The position numbers and the translations under genes are program-made. Positions 38,064-49,882 of a stretch of 64,000 nucleotides of DNA are shown here, piece after piece. The DNA is taken from assembly GCF_029318635.1 (NCBI RefSeq), contig NZ_CP119676.1:310001-374000 (forward strand). The letters are read 5' to 3'. The stretch comes from Varunaivibrio sulfuroxidans. Its GTDB lineage: Bacteria > Pseudomonadota > Alphaproteobacteria > Rhodospirillales > Magnetovibrionaceae. How positions within the stretch are numbered: the first letter of the stretch is position 1; the number at the start of each line of letters is the position of its first letter. Below the pieces are notes generated by a model. That model worked only from the letters and a program-made list of their open reading frames with translations, was not told the DNA's origin and ran no database searches.

Positions 38064-39326
38064 CTAAAATATCTCTAAAACAACGACACCAGCGGTTGAG
38101 GCGACGATCAACAAGGCGAGTAGGGGAAGCGCCATTTTTGGGCCGGCGAGAAATCCGGTGATGACGGCTTTGACAAGGGTGTTGACCACGGTGGCGACAA
38201 AGATGGCGTTGGCGGCGAGATTTTCGGTTAGGCCCGTTTTGGTCATTTCCGCGAGCGATAGGGAAATGGCATCGACATCAACCAAACCCGAAATTGCGCC
38301 GAGGACGTAAAGCCCGCTGTTCCCGAAATGGATGCGGGCATAATGCGCCAGCAAGGCGACGACGGCCAACAGGAGGGCGAATTTAACGGCGATCGAAATA
38401 TCGCAGGGGTTGTCGATCTCGATCGGGGCCGCCGCGCCGCGCCGTCGGGATTTATAGAGTAGAAACGCCGTGCCGATGGCGCAAAAAAGAGACATGACGC
38501 CAAGGGCGGGGGCGAGCTGAAAGGCCAGGGCGCGGTTGAAAAAGGCGACGATCACGAGAATACGCATGTACATCACCGCCGATGCGATGGCCACCGCGCC
38601 GTTCAACATGGGAATGAGTTGTGGGTTTTTATGTGCGATGCGCGCGGCGCCGACGGTCAGCGCGGTCGAGGACGCCAGGCCTCCGAAAAATCCGGTGAGG
38701 ACGCCCCCCAGTCGCGGCCCCGCGATGCGCATGGCGATGTAGCCGGAAAAAGAAAGACCGGCGACCAGGACCACCATCCACCACATCCGATATGGGTTGA
38801 GCACTTCGCCGGGACCGAACCCTTGATTCGGCACGACGGGAAGAACGACGACGGAAATCAACAGCAACTTTATGGCGCTGTCCAGTTCCAGTTTGTTGAG
38901 ATGTCTGACCCAGCGGTGCAAATACCTTTTGGCGTCCAACAAGGCGACGGTGACGACGCCGCCGGCTGCCGCGAGCGCCATGTTGCCGAGGACGGCATAA
39001 ACGCCAAGAATGAATACCAGCAGGGCGGCGACCTCGGATGTCAAACCGAAATCTTGGCTGAGGCGACTGGAGTTGACATAGGAAAAGACGAGTAGGACCG
39101 CGAACGCGGCTAGGGAAACCCCCAGGACAATGGCGCCGTAACGCATCGTGAGCAAACCGCAGAAACCACCGAGTAGTCCGCTTAGCGCGAAGGTGCGCAC
39201 GCCGGCGGCGCGCGCGCCGCCGCTCGCCTTGCGTGAGTGCCATCCCCGTTCGATGCCGACCAAAAGGCCGATCCCCAGGGCAAGCGCCAAACGCCCCAAT
39301 GTTTCCTGATTGGCCAAGAGTTCCAT
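38064..39326 (-). CDS. MgtC-like/DUF4010 membrane protein
   Basis: The 420-residue product is almost entirely membrane helices (about eleven). The first 130 residues resemble MgtC (LALALGIGLLVGIERGWHSR, then GVRTFALSGLLGGF), and the rest matches DUF4010 (GPRLGGVLTGFFGGLASSTALT). The role is unknown; the MgtC part hints at cation or membrane-potential homeostasis. The frame extends 86 codons upstream, but the MELLANQETLGR start at 39326 fits the family. It is divergent from the CYTH-CHAD gene. Confidence 0.88.
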   Translation of the reverse strand: MELLANQETLGRLALALGIGLLVGIERGWHSRKASGGARAAGVRTFALSGLLGGFCGLLTMRYGAIVLGVSLAAFAVLLVFSYVNSSRLSQDFGLTSEVAALLVFILGVYAVLGNMALAAAGGVVTVALLDAKRYLHRWVRHLNKLELDSAIKLLLISVVVLPVVPNQGFGPGEVLNPYRMWWMVVLVAGLSFSGYIAMRIAGPRLGGVLTGFFGGLASSTALTVGAARIAHKNPQLIPMLNGAVAIASAVMYMRILVIVAFFNRALAFQLAPALGVMSLFCAIGTAFLLYKSRRRGAAAPIEIDNPCDISIAVKFALLLAVVALLAHYARIHFGNSGLYVLGAISGLVDVDAISLSLAEMTKTGLTENLAANAIFVATVVNTLVKAVITGFLAGPKMALPLLALLIVASTAGVVVLEIF

Positions 39327-39489
39327 GACTCCAGTATGTTCCCGGTTTCCGGTGTGGTCCAGGGGGTGTTGTCGGATCGGTCGTGGACGCCAGGTTCGCC
39401 GAGGTGTTTTTTTGCGACAAAAATGGCTCTTCCCTCTCGAAAGATGCCGCACGATATGATACGAGTAACCCAGGAATGGGGGATATGCC

Positions 39490-41100
39490 GTGAGCGTGCA
39501 CGCGCCAGGTGAAAGCCATCCGGACGAACGTCCGGGCATTGAGTTGGAGCTTAAATTCGACCTAAGTCCGGGAGACGTGCGCAAGCTTTGCCGGATGCCG
39601 TGGTTGAAGGCGCTTCAGGAAGGCAAGGTGCATCGCCAATCCCTACACGCCCTGTATTTCGACACCCCCGCCCATGATCTTGCCGACCGGCGTATTTCCC
39701 TGCGTGTGCGCAAGGAGAGCCGTGCCTATGTGCAGTGCTTGAAATCGAACACCGCATCCGATTGTAACGGGTTTTCCCGTCAAGAAAAGGAATGGCCCGT
39801 CAAGCGGGCGCGCCTGGATCCGGATCTGCTGAAAAAAGATACACGGGCCGGGAGGGCGCTGGCGGATATCGATATCGACACCTTGACGGCGGTGTTCGAA
39901 ACCGACATCACGCGCCAAAGCCGAGTCTTGGTGTGCGCCGACGGCACCCGCATGAAATGTGAGGTTGACCGGGGGCGCATCGTGGCGGGCGATGCCGACG
40001 TGACGATCCATGAAATGGAATTGGAATTCGTTTCCGGCGAAATCACCACGTTTTATGATATCGCGCGCAAGATTGCGCAAAGCGTTCCGGTGCGGTTGTC
40101 CTTGTGTTCGAAGGCGTGTCGAGGGTTTTCCCTGGCCAGCGGGACCATGCCGCATTGGCAACGCGCGCGCCATCCCAAACCGCGGCGCGGCGCCAGCAAT
40201 GGCGAGGTCTTGCGAAGCGCGCTGCAGCTGGGGTTGCGCCAGGTACTGGCCAACGCGCCGTGTGTTCTGGCGCGCAGCCACGAGGAAGGCGTCCATCAGA
40301 TGCGAGTCGCGCTGCGACGCATGCGTTCGGCGTTAAGTCTTTATCGGGGGGGCGTGGGCATACAAAAAACCCGCGATCTGGTGGGGATGATCCGCGAAAC
40401 CAGCGCCGCCTTGGGCGATGCCCGCGATTGGGACGTCTTTATCGGAACGACGCTACCCGCCGTGCGGTATTCCGAGGCTGCCGCCCCGGGAAGTGAGGCG
40501 CTGCTTCGCCGGTCCTCGGCCCTGCGCGACGAGGCCTACGAACGGGCGCAGGCCTACCTCGGTTCGCGTGAATATGGTTGCCTGTTGGTCGAACTGGCGG
40601 CATGCTCCACCGTGCACCGCGATGGGGAGAAGGAAATAGGCCCGGACGGCGCGGCGCTTGGTGGGGACGTTGATCTCGGGGCTCCCGCGACGGATTTCGC
40701 CTACCGAGTCCTCGCTCGCGGACATGCGCGTCTGATGAAAAGGGGGCGGGGATTAAAAAAATTATCCGCAGCCGATCGCCATCGTTTGCGCATCGCAGTG
40801 AAAAAGGCCCGCTATACGAGCGAGCTGTTCGCCTCGTTGTTCGATGCCGATAAGACGCATCCCTACCTCAAGGCCTTGGGACGGCTTCAGGATGTTCTCG
40901 GTCATTTGAACGATCGGGTGGTCGCCGAACGCCTGCTTGAACGGGTCGGCGCGGCTACGCCCGCCATCAGGGACAAAAGTTTCCGGCGCGCCGTGGGTGA
41001 AGTTTCGGGGTGGTATGGTCATCTACAGGTCAGTCAAGAACAAGAGCTGCTCTCGGCCTGGAAGTCCTTTCGCCGCCGTGCGCCCTTCTGGTCGGCGTAG
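39490..41100 (+). CDS. CYTH-CHAD domain protein (inorganic triphosphatase type)
   Basis: The N-terminal CYTH domain (about 15-215) carries the ExExK metal/phosphate motif (Glu18, Glu20, Lys22 in IELELKF) and suits an inorganic triphosphatase like YgiF. The C-terminal CHAD domain (about 235-530) is a helical bundle with conserved His and Arg (HQMRVALRRMRSAL) that binds polyphosphate. The GTG start has GGGGGA seven bases upstream. It suggests a role in (poly)phosphate handling. Confidence 0.92.
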   Translation: MSVHAPGESHPDERPGIELELKFDLSPGDVRKLCRMPWLKALQEGKVHRQSLHALYFDTPAHDLADRRISLRVRKESRAYVQCLKSNTASDCNGFSRQEKEWPVKRARLDPDLLKKDTRAGRALADIDIDTLTAVFETDITRQSRVLVCADGTRMKCEVDRGRIVAGDADVTIHEMELEFVSGEITTFYDIARKIAQSVPVRLSLCSKACRGFSLASGTMPHWQRARHPKPRRGASNGEVLRSALQLGLRQVLANAPCVLARSHEEGVHQMRVALRRMRSALSLYRGGVGIQKTRDLVGMIRETSAALGDARDWDVFIGTTLPAVRYSEAAAPGSEALLRRSSALRDEAYERAQAYLGSREYGCLLVELAACSTVHRDGEKEIGPDGAALGGDVDLGAPATDFAYRVLARGHARLMKRGRGLKKLSAADRHRLRIAVKKARYTSELFASLFDADKTHPYLKALGRLQDVLGHLNDRVVAERLLERVGAATPAIRDKSFRRAVGEVSGWYGHLQVSQEQELLSAWKSFRRRAPFWSA

Positions 41101-41135
41101 AAAACGGCCGCTCGAACAAGACCGCCGCCGCCGGC

Positions 41136-43994
<2,859 letters not shown>

Positions 43995-44101
43995 GAACTG
44001 TTCCGTTTGAGTCTGAGTTGGACGCACGCCGCGAAGAGATAGACCCGAAAGATAGGGGCGTAAAGCGGGCGACGCTCGATTCTTTTTAGAAAAATTGTAT
44101 G

Positions 44102-44116
44102 TTCGCTATATGTTCT
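44102..44116. promoter_or_regulatory. LexA (SOS) box between uvrA and ssb
   Basis: GTTC-N7-GTTC, the direct-repeat LexA site of alphaproteobacteria, matches exactly (spacer GCTATAT). It lies in the divergent uvrA-ssb promoter region, a well-known SOS-regulated arrangement. Confidence 0.88.
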
Positions 44117-44148
44117 TTTCAAGGTCTTCTTTCACAGGGTGCCCGAAT

Positions 44149-44157
44149 TATCCACAA
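44149..44157 (+). promoter_or_regulatory. Perfect DnaA-box match upstream of ssb
   Basis: TTATCCACA lies about 95 bases before the ssb start codon. It is an exact match to the strict DnaA box; a regulatory role is a suggestion only. Confidence 0.35.
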
Positions 44158-44251
44158 GAGGCGTGCGCGCGGCGCAAAGAAAGCTGGTGTGCTCGCGCGC
44201 ATTGTGTAGACTCCGCAACACGGATTCGAGCTAAGGACGAGAGGGTTTCAG

Positions 44252-44791
44252 ATGGCCGGTAGCGTGAACAAAGTGATTTTGGTGGGCAACCTGGGACGCG
44301 ATCCCGAAGTGCGTTTTTCCCAGGACGGCAAGAAGATCGTCAACATGAGCATCGCCACTTCGGAAAGCTGGCGCGATCGCAACAGCGGCGAACGGCGGGA
44401 AAAAACGGAATGGCATCGTGTCGTCATTTTTTCCGAAGGCCTCGCCAATGTTGCGGAAAAATATCTGCGCAAGGGATCGAAGGTATACCTTGAAGGCGCG
44501 CTGCAAACCCGCAAGTGGACCGGCAATGACGGCGTCGAAAAATACACCACGGAAATCGTTTTGCAGGGCTTTAACTCCAACCTGACCATGCTCGACGGTC
44601 GGGGCGAGAGCGGCGGCGCGGGGGGCTCCGGTTCCGGGTTTGGCGGCGATGACGGATTTTCCGGCGGCCGTTCCGGCCCCGACTGGGGCGGCCCCGATCA
44701 GGGCGGCGCGTCCGGCGGAGGAACGGGGAGCGCCGGCGGCAGCGCTGGAAACGTTCCCGGCGGCGATCTGGACGATGAAATTCCTTTCTGA
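44252..44791 (+). CDS. ssb: Single-stranded DNA-binding protein
   Basis: The OB-fold (residues 1-110, [20 protein letters not shown], then [19 protein letters not shown]), a Gly-rich flexible linker and the acidic protein-interaction tip DLDDEIPF are all present. SSB coats single-stranded DNA and recruits repair and replication partners through the tip. It is divergent from uvrA under the shared SOS box. Confidence 0.98.
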   Translation: MAGSVNKVILVGNLGRDPEVRFSQDGKKIVNMSIATSESWRDRNSGERREKTEWHRVVIFSEGLANVAEKYLRKGSKVYLEGALQTRKWTGNDGVEKYTTEIVLQGFNSNLTMLDGRGESGGAGGSGSGFGGDDGFSGGRSGPDWGGPDQGGASGGGTGSAGGSAGNVPGGDLDDEIPF

Positions 44792-44816
44792 TCTCAGCCT
44801 GTCAAAAAACATTAAG

Positions 44817-44853
44817 AAAAACGCGAAACCCCTTGCGGTTTCGCGTTTTTTTA
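44817..44853. terminator. Bidirectional intrinsic terminator after ssb
   Basis: AAAAACGCGAAACC pairs perfectly with GGTTTCGCGTTTTT around a 6-base loop, with A and T tracts on both sides. It can stop transcription from ssb and from the convergent PAP2 gene. Confidence 0.92.
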
Positions 44854-44864
44854 TCCGCGTCCCT

Positions 44865-45503
44865 TCACGGCCCGTCGCGGAAAATGCGCCGATCGGCGGC
44901 GAAGAATTTCTCGGCCAGTTGGGCGATCGTGTAGGTAATAAAAAAGGCGGAAAGAACGTCTATCGAATAGTGGTAATGCGCCATCAAGACGATCGCGGCG
45001 AAGAAAAGTGAGGCGAGGATAAACAGGATGCGTAGGCGAAAGTTCTCCCAAAAGATAAGCGCCATGAGAAAGGGAAGCCCGGTATGGCCGGAGAAAAAGA
45101 GGTCTCCGCCAAAGGTGAAATCCTCGATCAAATTGGAATCGATCGGCGCCTCGACGGGGAACGGTCCGATATGGGTGAGGGTGATGAAGACCGAACGCAC
45201 GAGCACGAAAAGCGCGACCGTCTTAAGGGTAAAGGGGATTTTACTAGGGTTGAGCATGCAGATCAGCATGACGAAGGCCCAAAAGACGACAGAACCGTAT
45301 ACGAAAAACCCATCGACATCGTAGGTTGGGATGTTATTCAAGATGATGTCGGTGACGGCGTTGCTGGCCTTTTCGGTGGCGTAGGTGCCCGCATAGTAGT
45401 TGATCGTCAAGCTGAGGCCGAGCAGGGCTACGGAAACGAGAATGGAGAAAATGAAACTTGGATTTTTCAGGCAGGATTTGTATCGCTCAATATATAAGTG
45501 CAT
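44865..45503 (-). CDS. PAP2-type phosphatase, sphingomyelin-synthase-like (PAP2_C)
   Basis: A 212-residue protein with six membrane helices. The motifs FFSGHTGLPF and HYHYSIDVLSA match the C2 and C3 catalytic motifs of sphingomyelin-synthase-like phosphatidic acid phosphatases (SGHT, and His-Tyr-His-Tyr-x-x-Asp). These enzymes move phospho-headgroups on lipids or dephosphorylate lipid phosphates. Base composition is lower in GC than the surroundings. The gene is divergent from the VTT-glycosyltransferase genes, with which it may form one functional locus. Confidence 0.82.
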   Translation of the reverse strand: MHLYIERYKSCLKNPSFIFSILVSVALLGLSLTINYYAGTYATEKASNAVTDIILNNIPTYDVDGFFVYGSVVFWAFVMLICMLNPSKIPFTLKTVALFVLVRSVFITLTHIGPFPVEAPIDSNLIEDFTFGGDLFFSGHTGLPFLMALIFWENFRLRILFILASLFFAAIVLMAHYHYSIDVLSAFFITYTIAQLAEKFFAADRRIFRDGP

Positions 45504-45570
45504 TGTGTTGGTTCGATCTCTTCAATTTTCGGCTCTATTGCCGCGACTTAAAATGGTGAATGCGTAAACC

Positions 45571-46272
45571 ATGGAATGGTCGCTTGGCATCCTCGTTAAA
45601 TATAAATATCTGGTGCTTCTCCCCCTCGGTATGATTGAGGGGCCTTTGATCGCATTGATTGCGGGTTTTCTATCCCATTCCGGGGTTCTCGATTTTTGGT
45701 TGGCATATGCAATCCTTATCCTGGGAGATATCATTCCCGATGCGCTTTTTTATGCGCTGGGCTACTATGGAGGAAAGATCGATCTCGTGAATACATACCT
45801 TTCCGGGGAAAAGGTAAAGGGGCTGGGGAGGTTGTGGACGCGCCACGGACGTCTCACCATGTTCTTCGGAAAGTTAGCATATGGGATGGGCTTACCCTTT
45901 CTCGCAAGTGCCGGGGCGGTCAAACTTCCTTTTGGGAAATTCATCCAATACGCGGCGCCGGTCACATTTTTTCAATATGGCGTATTGATGGTGCTCGGTT
46001 ACGTGCTGGGAAACTCTTACGCGATGGCGCTGAATTACGTCGATCTGGCGTATTTCGCGCTCGCCGGTGGCGTGATAGCCTTTATCATCGTTCATGTCGC
46101 CGTCGGCAGGTATGCGCGCCATAAAATTGACGTTATGGAAGAAGAAGTTCTCGAAAAAAACGATGCCCTCGGGAAAGAAGATGGGGCTATTTGCGAAGCA
46201 GACGACGAGGGCGAAAAACACCCCCATGCGCCGAATGATCGGGAAACAAGGGAACGCAACGGCAAAAGATGA
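45571..46272 (+). CDS. DedA/VTT-domain membrane protein
   Basis: Several hydrophobic helices with the VTT-type core (GMIEGPLIALIAGFLSHSGVLDFWLAYAILILGDIIPDALFYALGYYGG) and the FFGKLAYGMGLPFLASAGAVKLPFGKF segment identify the DedA family, thought to flip lipids such as undecaprenyl phosphate or phospholipids. The last 45 residues are highly charged and cytoplasmic. Its stop overlaps the next glycosyltransferase gene by 4 bases, so the two are translationally coupled. Confidence 0.85.
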   Translation: MEWSLGILVKYKYLVLLPLGMIEGPLIALIAGFLSHSGVLDFWLAYAILILGDIIPDALFYALGYYGGKIDLVNTYLSGEKVKGLGRLWTRHGRLTMFFGKLAYGMGLPFLASAGAVKLPFGKFIQYAAPVTFFQYGVLMVLGYVLGNSYAMALNYVDLAYFALAGGVIAFIIVHVAVGRYARHKIDVMEEEVLEKNDALGKEDGAICEADDEGEKHPHAPNDRETRERNGKR

Positions 46273-47000
46273 CCCGAACAAATCAATATTCGACGGCCAC
46301 CGCCTCGGAGGTTACCATTTCATGTATCGTTCCCGCCTTTAATGAGGAACGTTCGGTCGCCAGAATTCTCGAAGCGATCGCCGCCGTGGGCGACGAGCTT
46401 GAGGAAATCATCGTGGTGGACGACGGGTCGAGCGACGCCACCTGCGATATCGTGCGCGAAACCATGCAGCGTTACGAGACCGTGCGGCTTATCGCGCAGG
46501 ATCGAAACCGCGGAAAAAGTTGCGCCGTGGCGCGCGGCGTGCGTGAGGCGAGGGGCGCATACGTGCTTTTCCTCGACGCCGACTTGATCGGTCTGACGGC
46601 GCGGGGCATTCGCGATTTAATCGCGCCGATCCGTGGCGGCGAGGCGGATGTCGCCATAAGTATGCGGGAAAACACGCCCTTGTGGATGAAAATGGGGGGG
46701 CTGGATATCATGAGCGGCGAACGCGTGTTGCCACGTGCTCTGTGCGACGCGCACTTGGACGAATTGGAGGCGATGTCCAGTTTCGGGCTTGAAGTGTTTT
46801 TGAACCGTCTCGTCGTGAGTCGCAAATTGCGCTTGCGCACGGTTATGTTAGATGGGGTTCTTAACGATTTTAAATTCCACAAAAGAGGGTTTTGGCGCGG
46901 CGTTCGCGGCGAACTGCTTATGTGGCGTGATATCTTTCAGACGGTTTCGTTCTTTGAGTTTGTCGTTCAAATCGTCCGTATGCGAAAGTTACTGGTATGA
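46269..47000 (+). CDS. Family 2 glycosyltransferase
   Basis: A 243-residue GT-A enzyme with the nucleotide-sugar binding start SCIVPAFNEERSVARILEAI, VVDDGSSDATCDI and the metal motif LFLDADLIGL (Asp-x-Asp). It resembles dolichol-phosphate or undecaprenol-phosphate sugar transferases but lacks a C-terminal membrane domain. It lies between the VTT gene and a GT9 gene with 4-base overlaps on both sides, so the three act together. The donor sugar cannot be predicted. Confidence 0.88.
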   Translation: MTRTNQYSTATASEVTISCIVPAFNEERSVARILEAIAAVGDELEEIIVVDDGSSDATCDIVRETMQRYETVRLIAQDRNRGKSCAVARGVREARGAYVLFLDADLIGLTARGIRDLIAPIRGGEADVAISMRENTPLWMKMGGLDIMSGERVLPRALCDAHLDELEAMSSFGLEVFLNRLVVSRKLRLRTVMLDGVLNDFKFHKRGFWRGVRGELLMWRDIFQTVSFFEFVVQIVRMRKLLV

Positions 47001-48184
47001 GCGCGGCGAAAAAGCCACGGCTACGGTTTAATTCGGAATATTTTAAGCTGTGGAAGGAGGTTATTTTCCTTCTTCTTTTGAATGTTACGAAAAAACCGCA
47101 AAGCGACGGCAATGGGCGCATTCTTATCGTCAACCCCTGTCTGATTGGCGAGTTTGGTGCATCCGTCCCAGCCATTAGGGATTTCATCGCACGTCATCCA
47201 AAGACGCCGGTTGACCTTGTGGTAACGGGTGCGGCGCGTCCCCTCGCGGAGAGGATCATCGGCGTGGAGAGGGTCTATGTCACGCTTTCGGTGTACGGAC
47301 GCGAAAGAGCGATTGCTCAAGAAAACATGACGCCGCCGGATGGGTATGAAAAAATAATTGCCTTGCGTATGAGCCCGGAGGCGTTTGCCTTGGTCAAGAA
47401 CGTCCGCGCCAAGGCCTTGTGCACGTCATTTCGATTTTTCCTGCGCTACGGTCTACATCTGTCGTTTTGTCTGATTCGGGGCAAGACTCCGAAGCAGTGG
47501 AGGGCCGTTAATTTCGAAATGCTCGGTGGCGTCGCCGGATGCGCGCCGCCGCCGGACATGCATTTCGGTGAGATGTTCGCCCCAACCGTCCAAGATTACC
47601 GGGTCAGGGGGCGTATCGCCTCTTTCGCGCAGGGTGAAAAAACGGTGATCGTGCACACGGGAACGCCCTGGGTGATGAAACGTTTTCCCAACGAACGGTG
47701 GATCGACGCCTTGCGGAAGATCGCCGATAGCGGTCCGTATCGGTTTATTTTTATCGGTACGGAGGGGGATCGCGTGGATTATACGCATATCGCCGAGCGG
47801 ATTGATGCGCCGACCCTTTCGTTGATCGGCGATATCAACCTTGCCGAACTGATGGTCGTTCTCGACGAGGGCGATTATTTTATCGGTATCGACAGCGGGC
47901 CTGCGACCCTTGCCCATCTCGTCGATATTCCCAGCCTCATCATTTTCGGTCCTGGCCCGCATATGTACCTGCCCTACAATCCTCGTGACGTTTTTCTCGA
48001 TCGTTCGCGTGGGCGCGGCTTATCGCAGATGTTCTTCAGTTCACGGCGCAATAGCCTGATTGAAAAAATCAGCGCCGACGACGTCGTCGGCGCCTTTGTC
48101 GATCTTGTCGCCAAGGTTGGCGACGATCGCGCCGGTCCGCGCCGGACATTAGGCCCGCGCGCTCGTGCGCGCGCCGCGCGTTAG
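46997..48184 (+). CDS. Family 9 glycosyltransferase (heptosyltransferase-like)
   Basis: The 395-residue protein has the GT9 pattern: an N-terminal Rossmann half (GRILIVNPCLIGEFGASVPAI) and the C-terminal half with VIVHTGTPWVMKRFPNERW, FIGTEGDRVDY and the nucleotide-binding DYFIGIDSGPATLAHLVDIPSLIIFGP. GT9 enzymes add heptoses or related sugars in lipopolysaccharide core synthesis. The extreme C-terminus (GPRARARAAR) is translated from a GC-rich repeat and is probably not functional. It ends in that repeat. Confidence 0.88.
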   Translation: MSAAKKPRLRFNSEYFKLWKEVIFLLLLNVTKKPQSDGNGRILIVNPCLIGEFGASVPAIRDFIARHPKTPVDLVVTGAARPLAERIIGVERVYVTLSVYGRERAIAQENMTPPDGYEKIIALRMSPEAFALVKNVRAKALCTSFRFFLRYGLHLSFCLIRGKTPKQWRAVNFEMLGGVAGCAPPPDMHFGEMFAPTVQDYRVRGRIASFAQGEKTVIVHTGTPWVMKRFPNERWIDALRKIADSGPYRFIFIGTEGDRVDYTHIAERIDAPTLSLIGDINLAELMVVLDEGDYFIGIDSGPATLAHLVDIPSLIIFGPGPHMYLPYNPRDVFLDRSRGRGLSQMFFSSRRNSLIEKISADDVVGAFVDLVAKVGDDRAGPRRTLGPRARARAAR

Positions 48185-48236
48185 GCCCCCCCCCCGCGCA
48201 TCGCGCGTTAGACCCCCCCCGCGCATCGCGCGTTAG
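48172..48236 (+). repeat. GC-rich tandem repeat with C8/C10 tracts
   Basis: The unit GCGCGTTAG, then a run of C, then GCGCATC is repeated twice with a third partial copy; TTAG recurs at 48181, 48208 and 48233 (27- and 25-base steps). The difference is the length of the C run. The GT9 stop codon lies in the first copy. Confidence 0.8.
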
Positions 48237-48249
48237 ACCAATAATCCGA

Positions 48250-49221
48250 TCATGACCGTCGCTCCGATTTTTTGGAGGGAAGGTCTCCGGCGGGATATTT
48301 TGCGTTAAAGTCGGCTAGCGCACGGCGAAGAAAATCGGCGAGTAAATTCATTTCTTTCTTATGGCGCGAGGAGCGCCGCCAAACTAATCCCAGATACCGC
48401 GGCGCGGACGTTCCTCCCAGGGGGCGTACGACAATATCCGCGGTGCGCACGATTTCCGAATTGAGGGCGATCTCAGGCAAAAAGGTCACCCCCAAGCCGT
48501 TGGCGACCATTTGCACCAGGGTCAACAGGCTGGTCGCCTGAAACGCCTCGGGCCGTTTTTTTGCGTCTTCCAGGTGGCAGGCGCTGAGGGCGTGATCGCG
48601 CAGACAATGACCGTCCTCAAGCAACAGCAAATCATCAACTAAGATCGCCCCGGCGTCGATCGCCGCGCCCTTGCCCACGGAGCGGACCAAGGAATGGTCT
48701 TTCGGACAGGCGACCCAGAACGGGTCCTCGGCGAGAACGACGCTTTCCATGCCGCCCAACTCGTAGGGCAGGGCGAGCAGGGCGGCGTCGAGGTCGCCCG
48801 ATTGCAGATTTTCCAGCAGGCGCGCGGTTTGTTCCTCGCGCAGGTACAGGCGCAAATCGGGGTAGGCGTGGCGTAATTCGGGAAGCACCCACGGCAGCAC
48901 GAACGGCCCGATGGTGGGAATAACCCCAAGACGAAACCGTCCCGACAGGGGAAGCGTGTCGCCTTTCGCCGCATCCACGAGCGATTCCGCACGGTTCAAA
49001 ACGTCCTTGGCCTGGGCCGCGATATCGCGCCCTAGGGGGGTGGGTAAGACCTTACGTTTCGTCCGTTCGATCAGGGCCGCGCCCAAAATGTGTTCAAGGT
49101 CCTGAATTCCCGCGCTGAGGGTCGATTGGGTGACGAAGCATCGCTGTGCCGCCTGGCCAAAATGGCGCAGATCGACCACCGCCACAAGATACTGGAGCTG
49201 GCGCAGGGTGGGGAGAATCAT
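48250..49221 (-). CDS. oxyR: Hydrogen-peroxide-sensing regulator OxyR
   Basis: This LysR protein has the N-terminal winged helix (LPTLRQLQYLVAVVDLRHFGQAA) and the OxyR redox pair Cys206 and Cys215 (EDGHCLRDHALSAC), nine residues apart as Cys199/Cys208 of E. coli. Disulfide formation by H2O2 activates it. The frame allows a start five codons earlier; I use the ATG at 49221 (MILPTLRQLQ). It is divergent from the rubrerythrin operon, which it very likely controls. Confidence 0.92.
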   Translation of the reverse strand: MILPTLRQLQYLVAVVDLRHFGQAAQRCFVTQSTLSAGIQDLEHILGAALIERTKRKVLPTPLGRDIAAQAKDVLNRAESLVDAAKGDTLPLSGRFRLGVIPTIGPFVLPWVLPELRHAYPDLRLYLREEQTARLLENLQSGDLDAALLALPYELGGMESVVLAEDPFWVACPKDHSLVRSVGKGAAIDAGAILVDDLLLLEDGHCLRDHALSACHLEDAKKRPEAFQATSLLTLVQMVANGLGVTFLPEIALNSEIVRTADIVVRPLGGTSAPRYLGLVWRRSSRHKKEMNLLADFLRRALADFNAKYPAGDLPSKKSERRS

Positions 49222-49261
49222 AATCGTTTTTTCCAATCACAGAAATATAAATAATCGGTTG

Positions 49262-49279
49262 GATCGAATATAAACGATC
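49262..49279. promoter_or_regulatory. Inverted repeat in the oxyR-rbr divergent promoter
   Basis: GATCG and CGATC form a perfect inverted repeat with an 8-base spacer in the AT-rich gap between oxyR and rbr; a further ATCG occurs at 49254. OxyR sites are degenerate multi-element sites, so this is only a candidate operator. Confidence 0.4.
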
Positions 49280-49346
49280 TGTCATCTTCCTTCCAGAGCC
49301 AAAACGCACGACGCGTCGCGGCGCAACGAACGAAAGGAAATTGACG

Positions 49347-49832
49347 ATGAGCAGTAATCCCAAATCGGTCACGATCGAAAATTTGGAAGCGGCCTTTGCC
49401 GGCGAATCCATGGCTAACCGTAAATACCTGTATTTCGCTCGGCGTTGTCGGGAGTTGGGGGCAGGCGATGTCGCCGAAGTTTTTGAAAAAACCGCCGAGC
49501 AGGAGACGGCCCACGCCTTCGGTCATCTCGAATTGCTTTACCCGTCCAAGGAATTGAGCGTCGAGAAGATGCTCGAACTGGCGATCGAAGGGGAAACCTA
49601 CGAATACACCGAGATGTACCCCAAGTTCCGCCACCTGGCGATGGAGGAGAAAAACGACGCCGCAGTCAAGGAAATGGACGAGCAGATCGAAGAATCGAAA
49701 GAGCACGCCGAAATGTTCGCCGCGGTTCTCGATAAGGCGGCAAAGCGCTTCGCCGCCTTGGCCAAGGTTGAAGAACGCCACGCCAATCACTACAGCGAAA
49801 CCTTGAAAAAGACGCGCGCTAAAAACGACTAA
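49347..49832 (+). CDS. rbr: Rubrerythrin (di-iron peroxidase, no rubredoxin domain)
   Basis: A 161-residue ferritin-like four-helix bundle with candidate di-iron ligands Glu20, Glu53/His56 (ExxH in [10 protein letters not shown]), Glu83/Glu86 and Glu142/His145 (ExxH in EERH). It lacks the C-terminal rubredoxin domain of classical rubrerythrin; that function is supplied by the separate rubredoxin gene next door. Rubrerythrins reduce H2O2 to water. AAGGAAA precedes the ATG at 49347; a TTG two codons earlier is in frame. Confidence 0.93.
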   Translation: MSSNPKSVTIENLEAAFAGESMANRKYLYFARRCRELGAGDVAEVFEKTAEQETAHAFGHLELLYPSKELSVEKMLELAIEGETYEYTEMYPKFRHLAMEEKNDAAVKEMDEQIEESKEHAEMFAAVLDKAAKRFAALAKVEERHANHYSETLKKTRAKND

Positions 49833-49882
49833 GCCACCGCGCCGAACGCCCTTCGAGGCCTGGAAACGAAAGAGAGAGAAAC

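Noticed and set aside
38629..39519. 296-codon frame on the minus strand overlapping the DUF4010 gene
   Set aside because: Low-complexity Arg/Gly/His-rich translation, while the overlapping frame gives a clean membrane protein.
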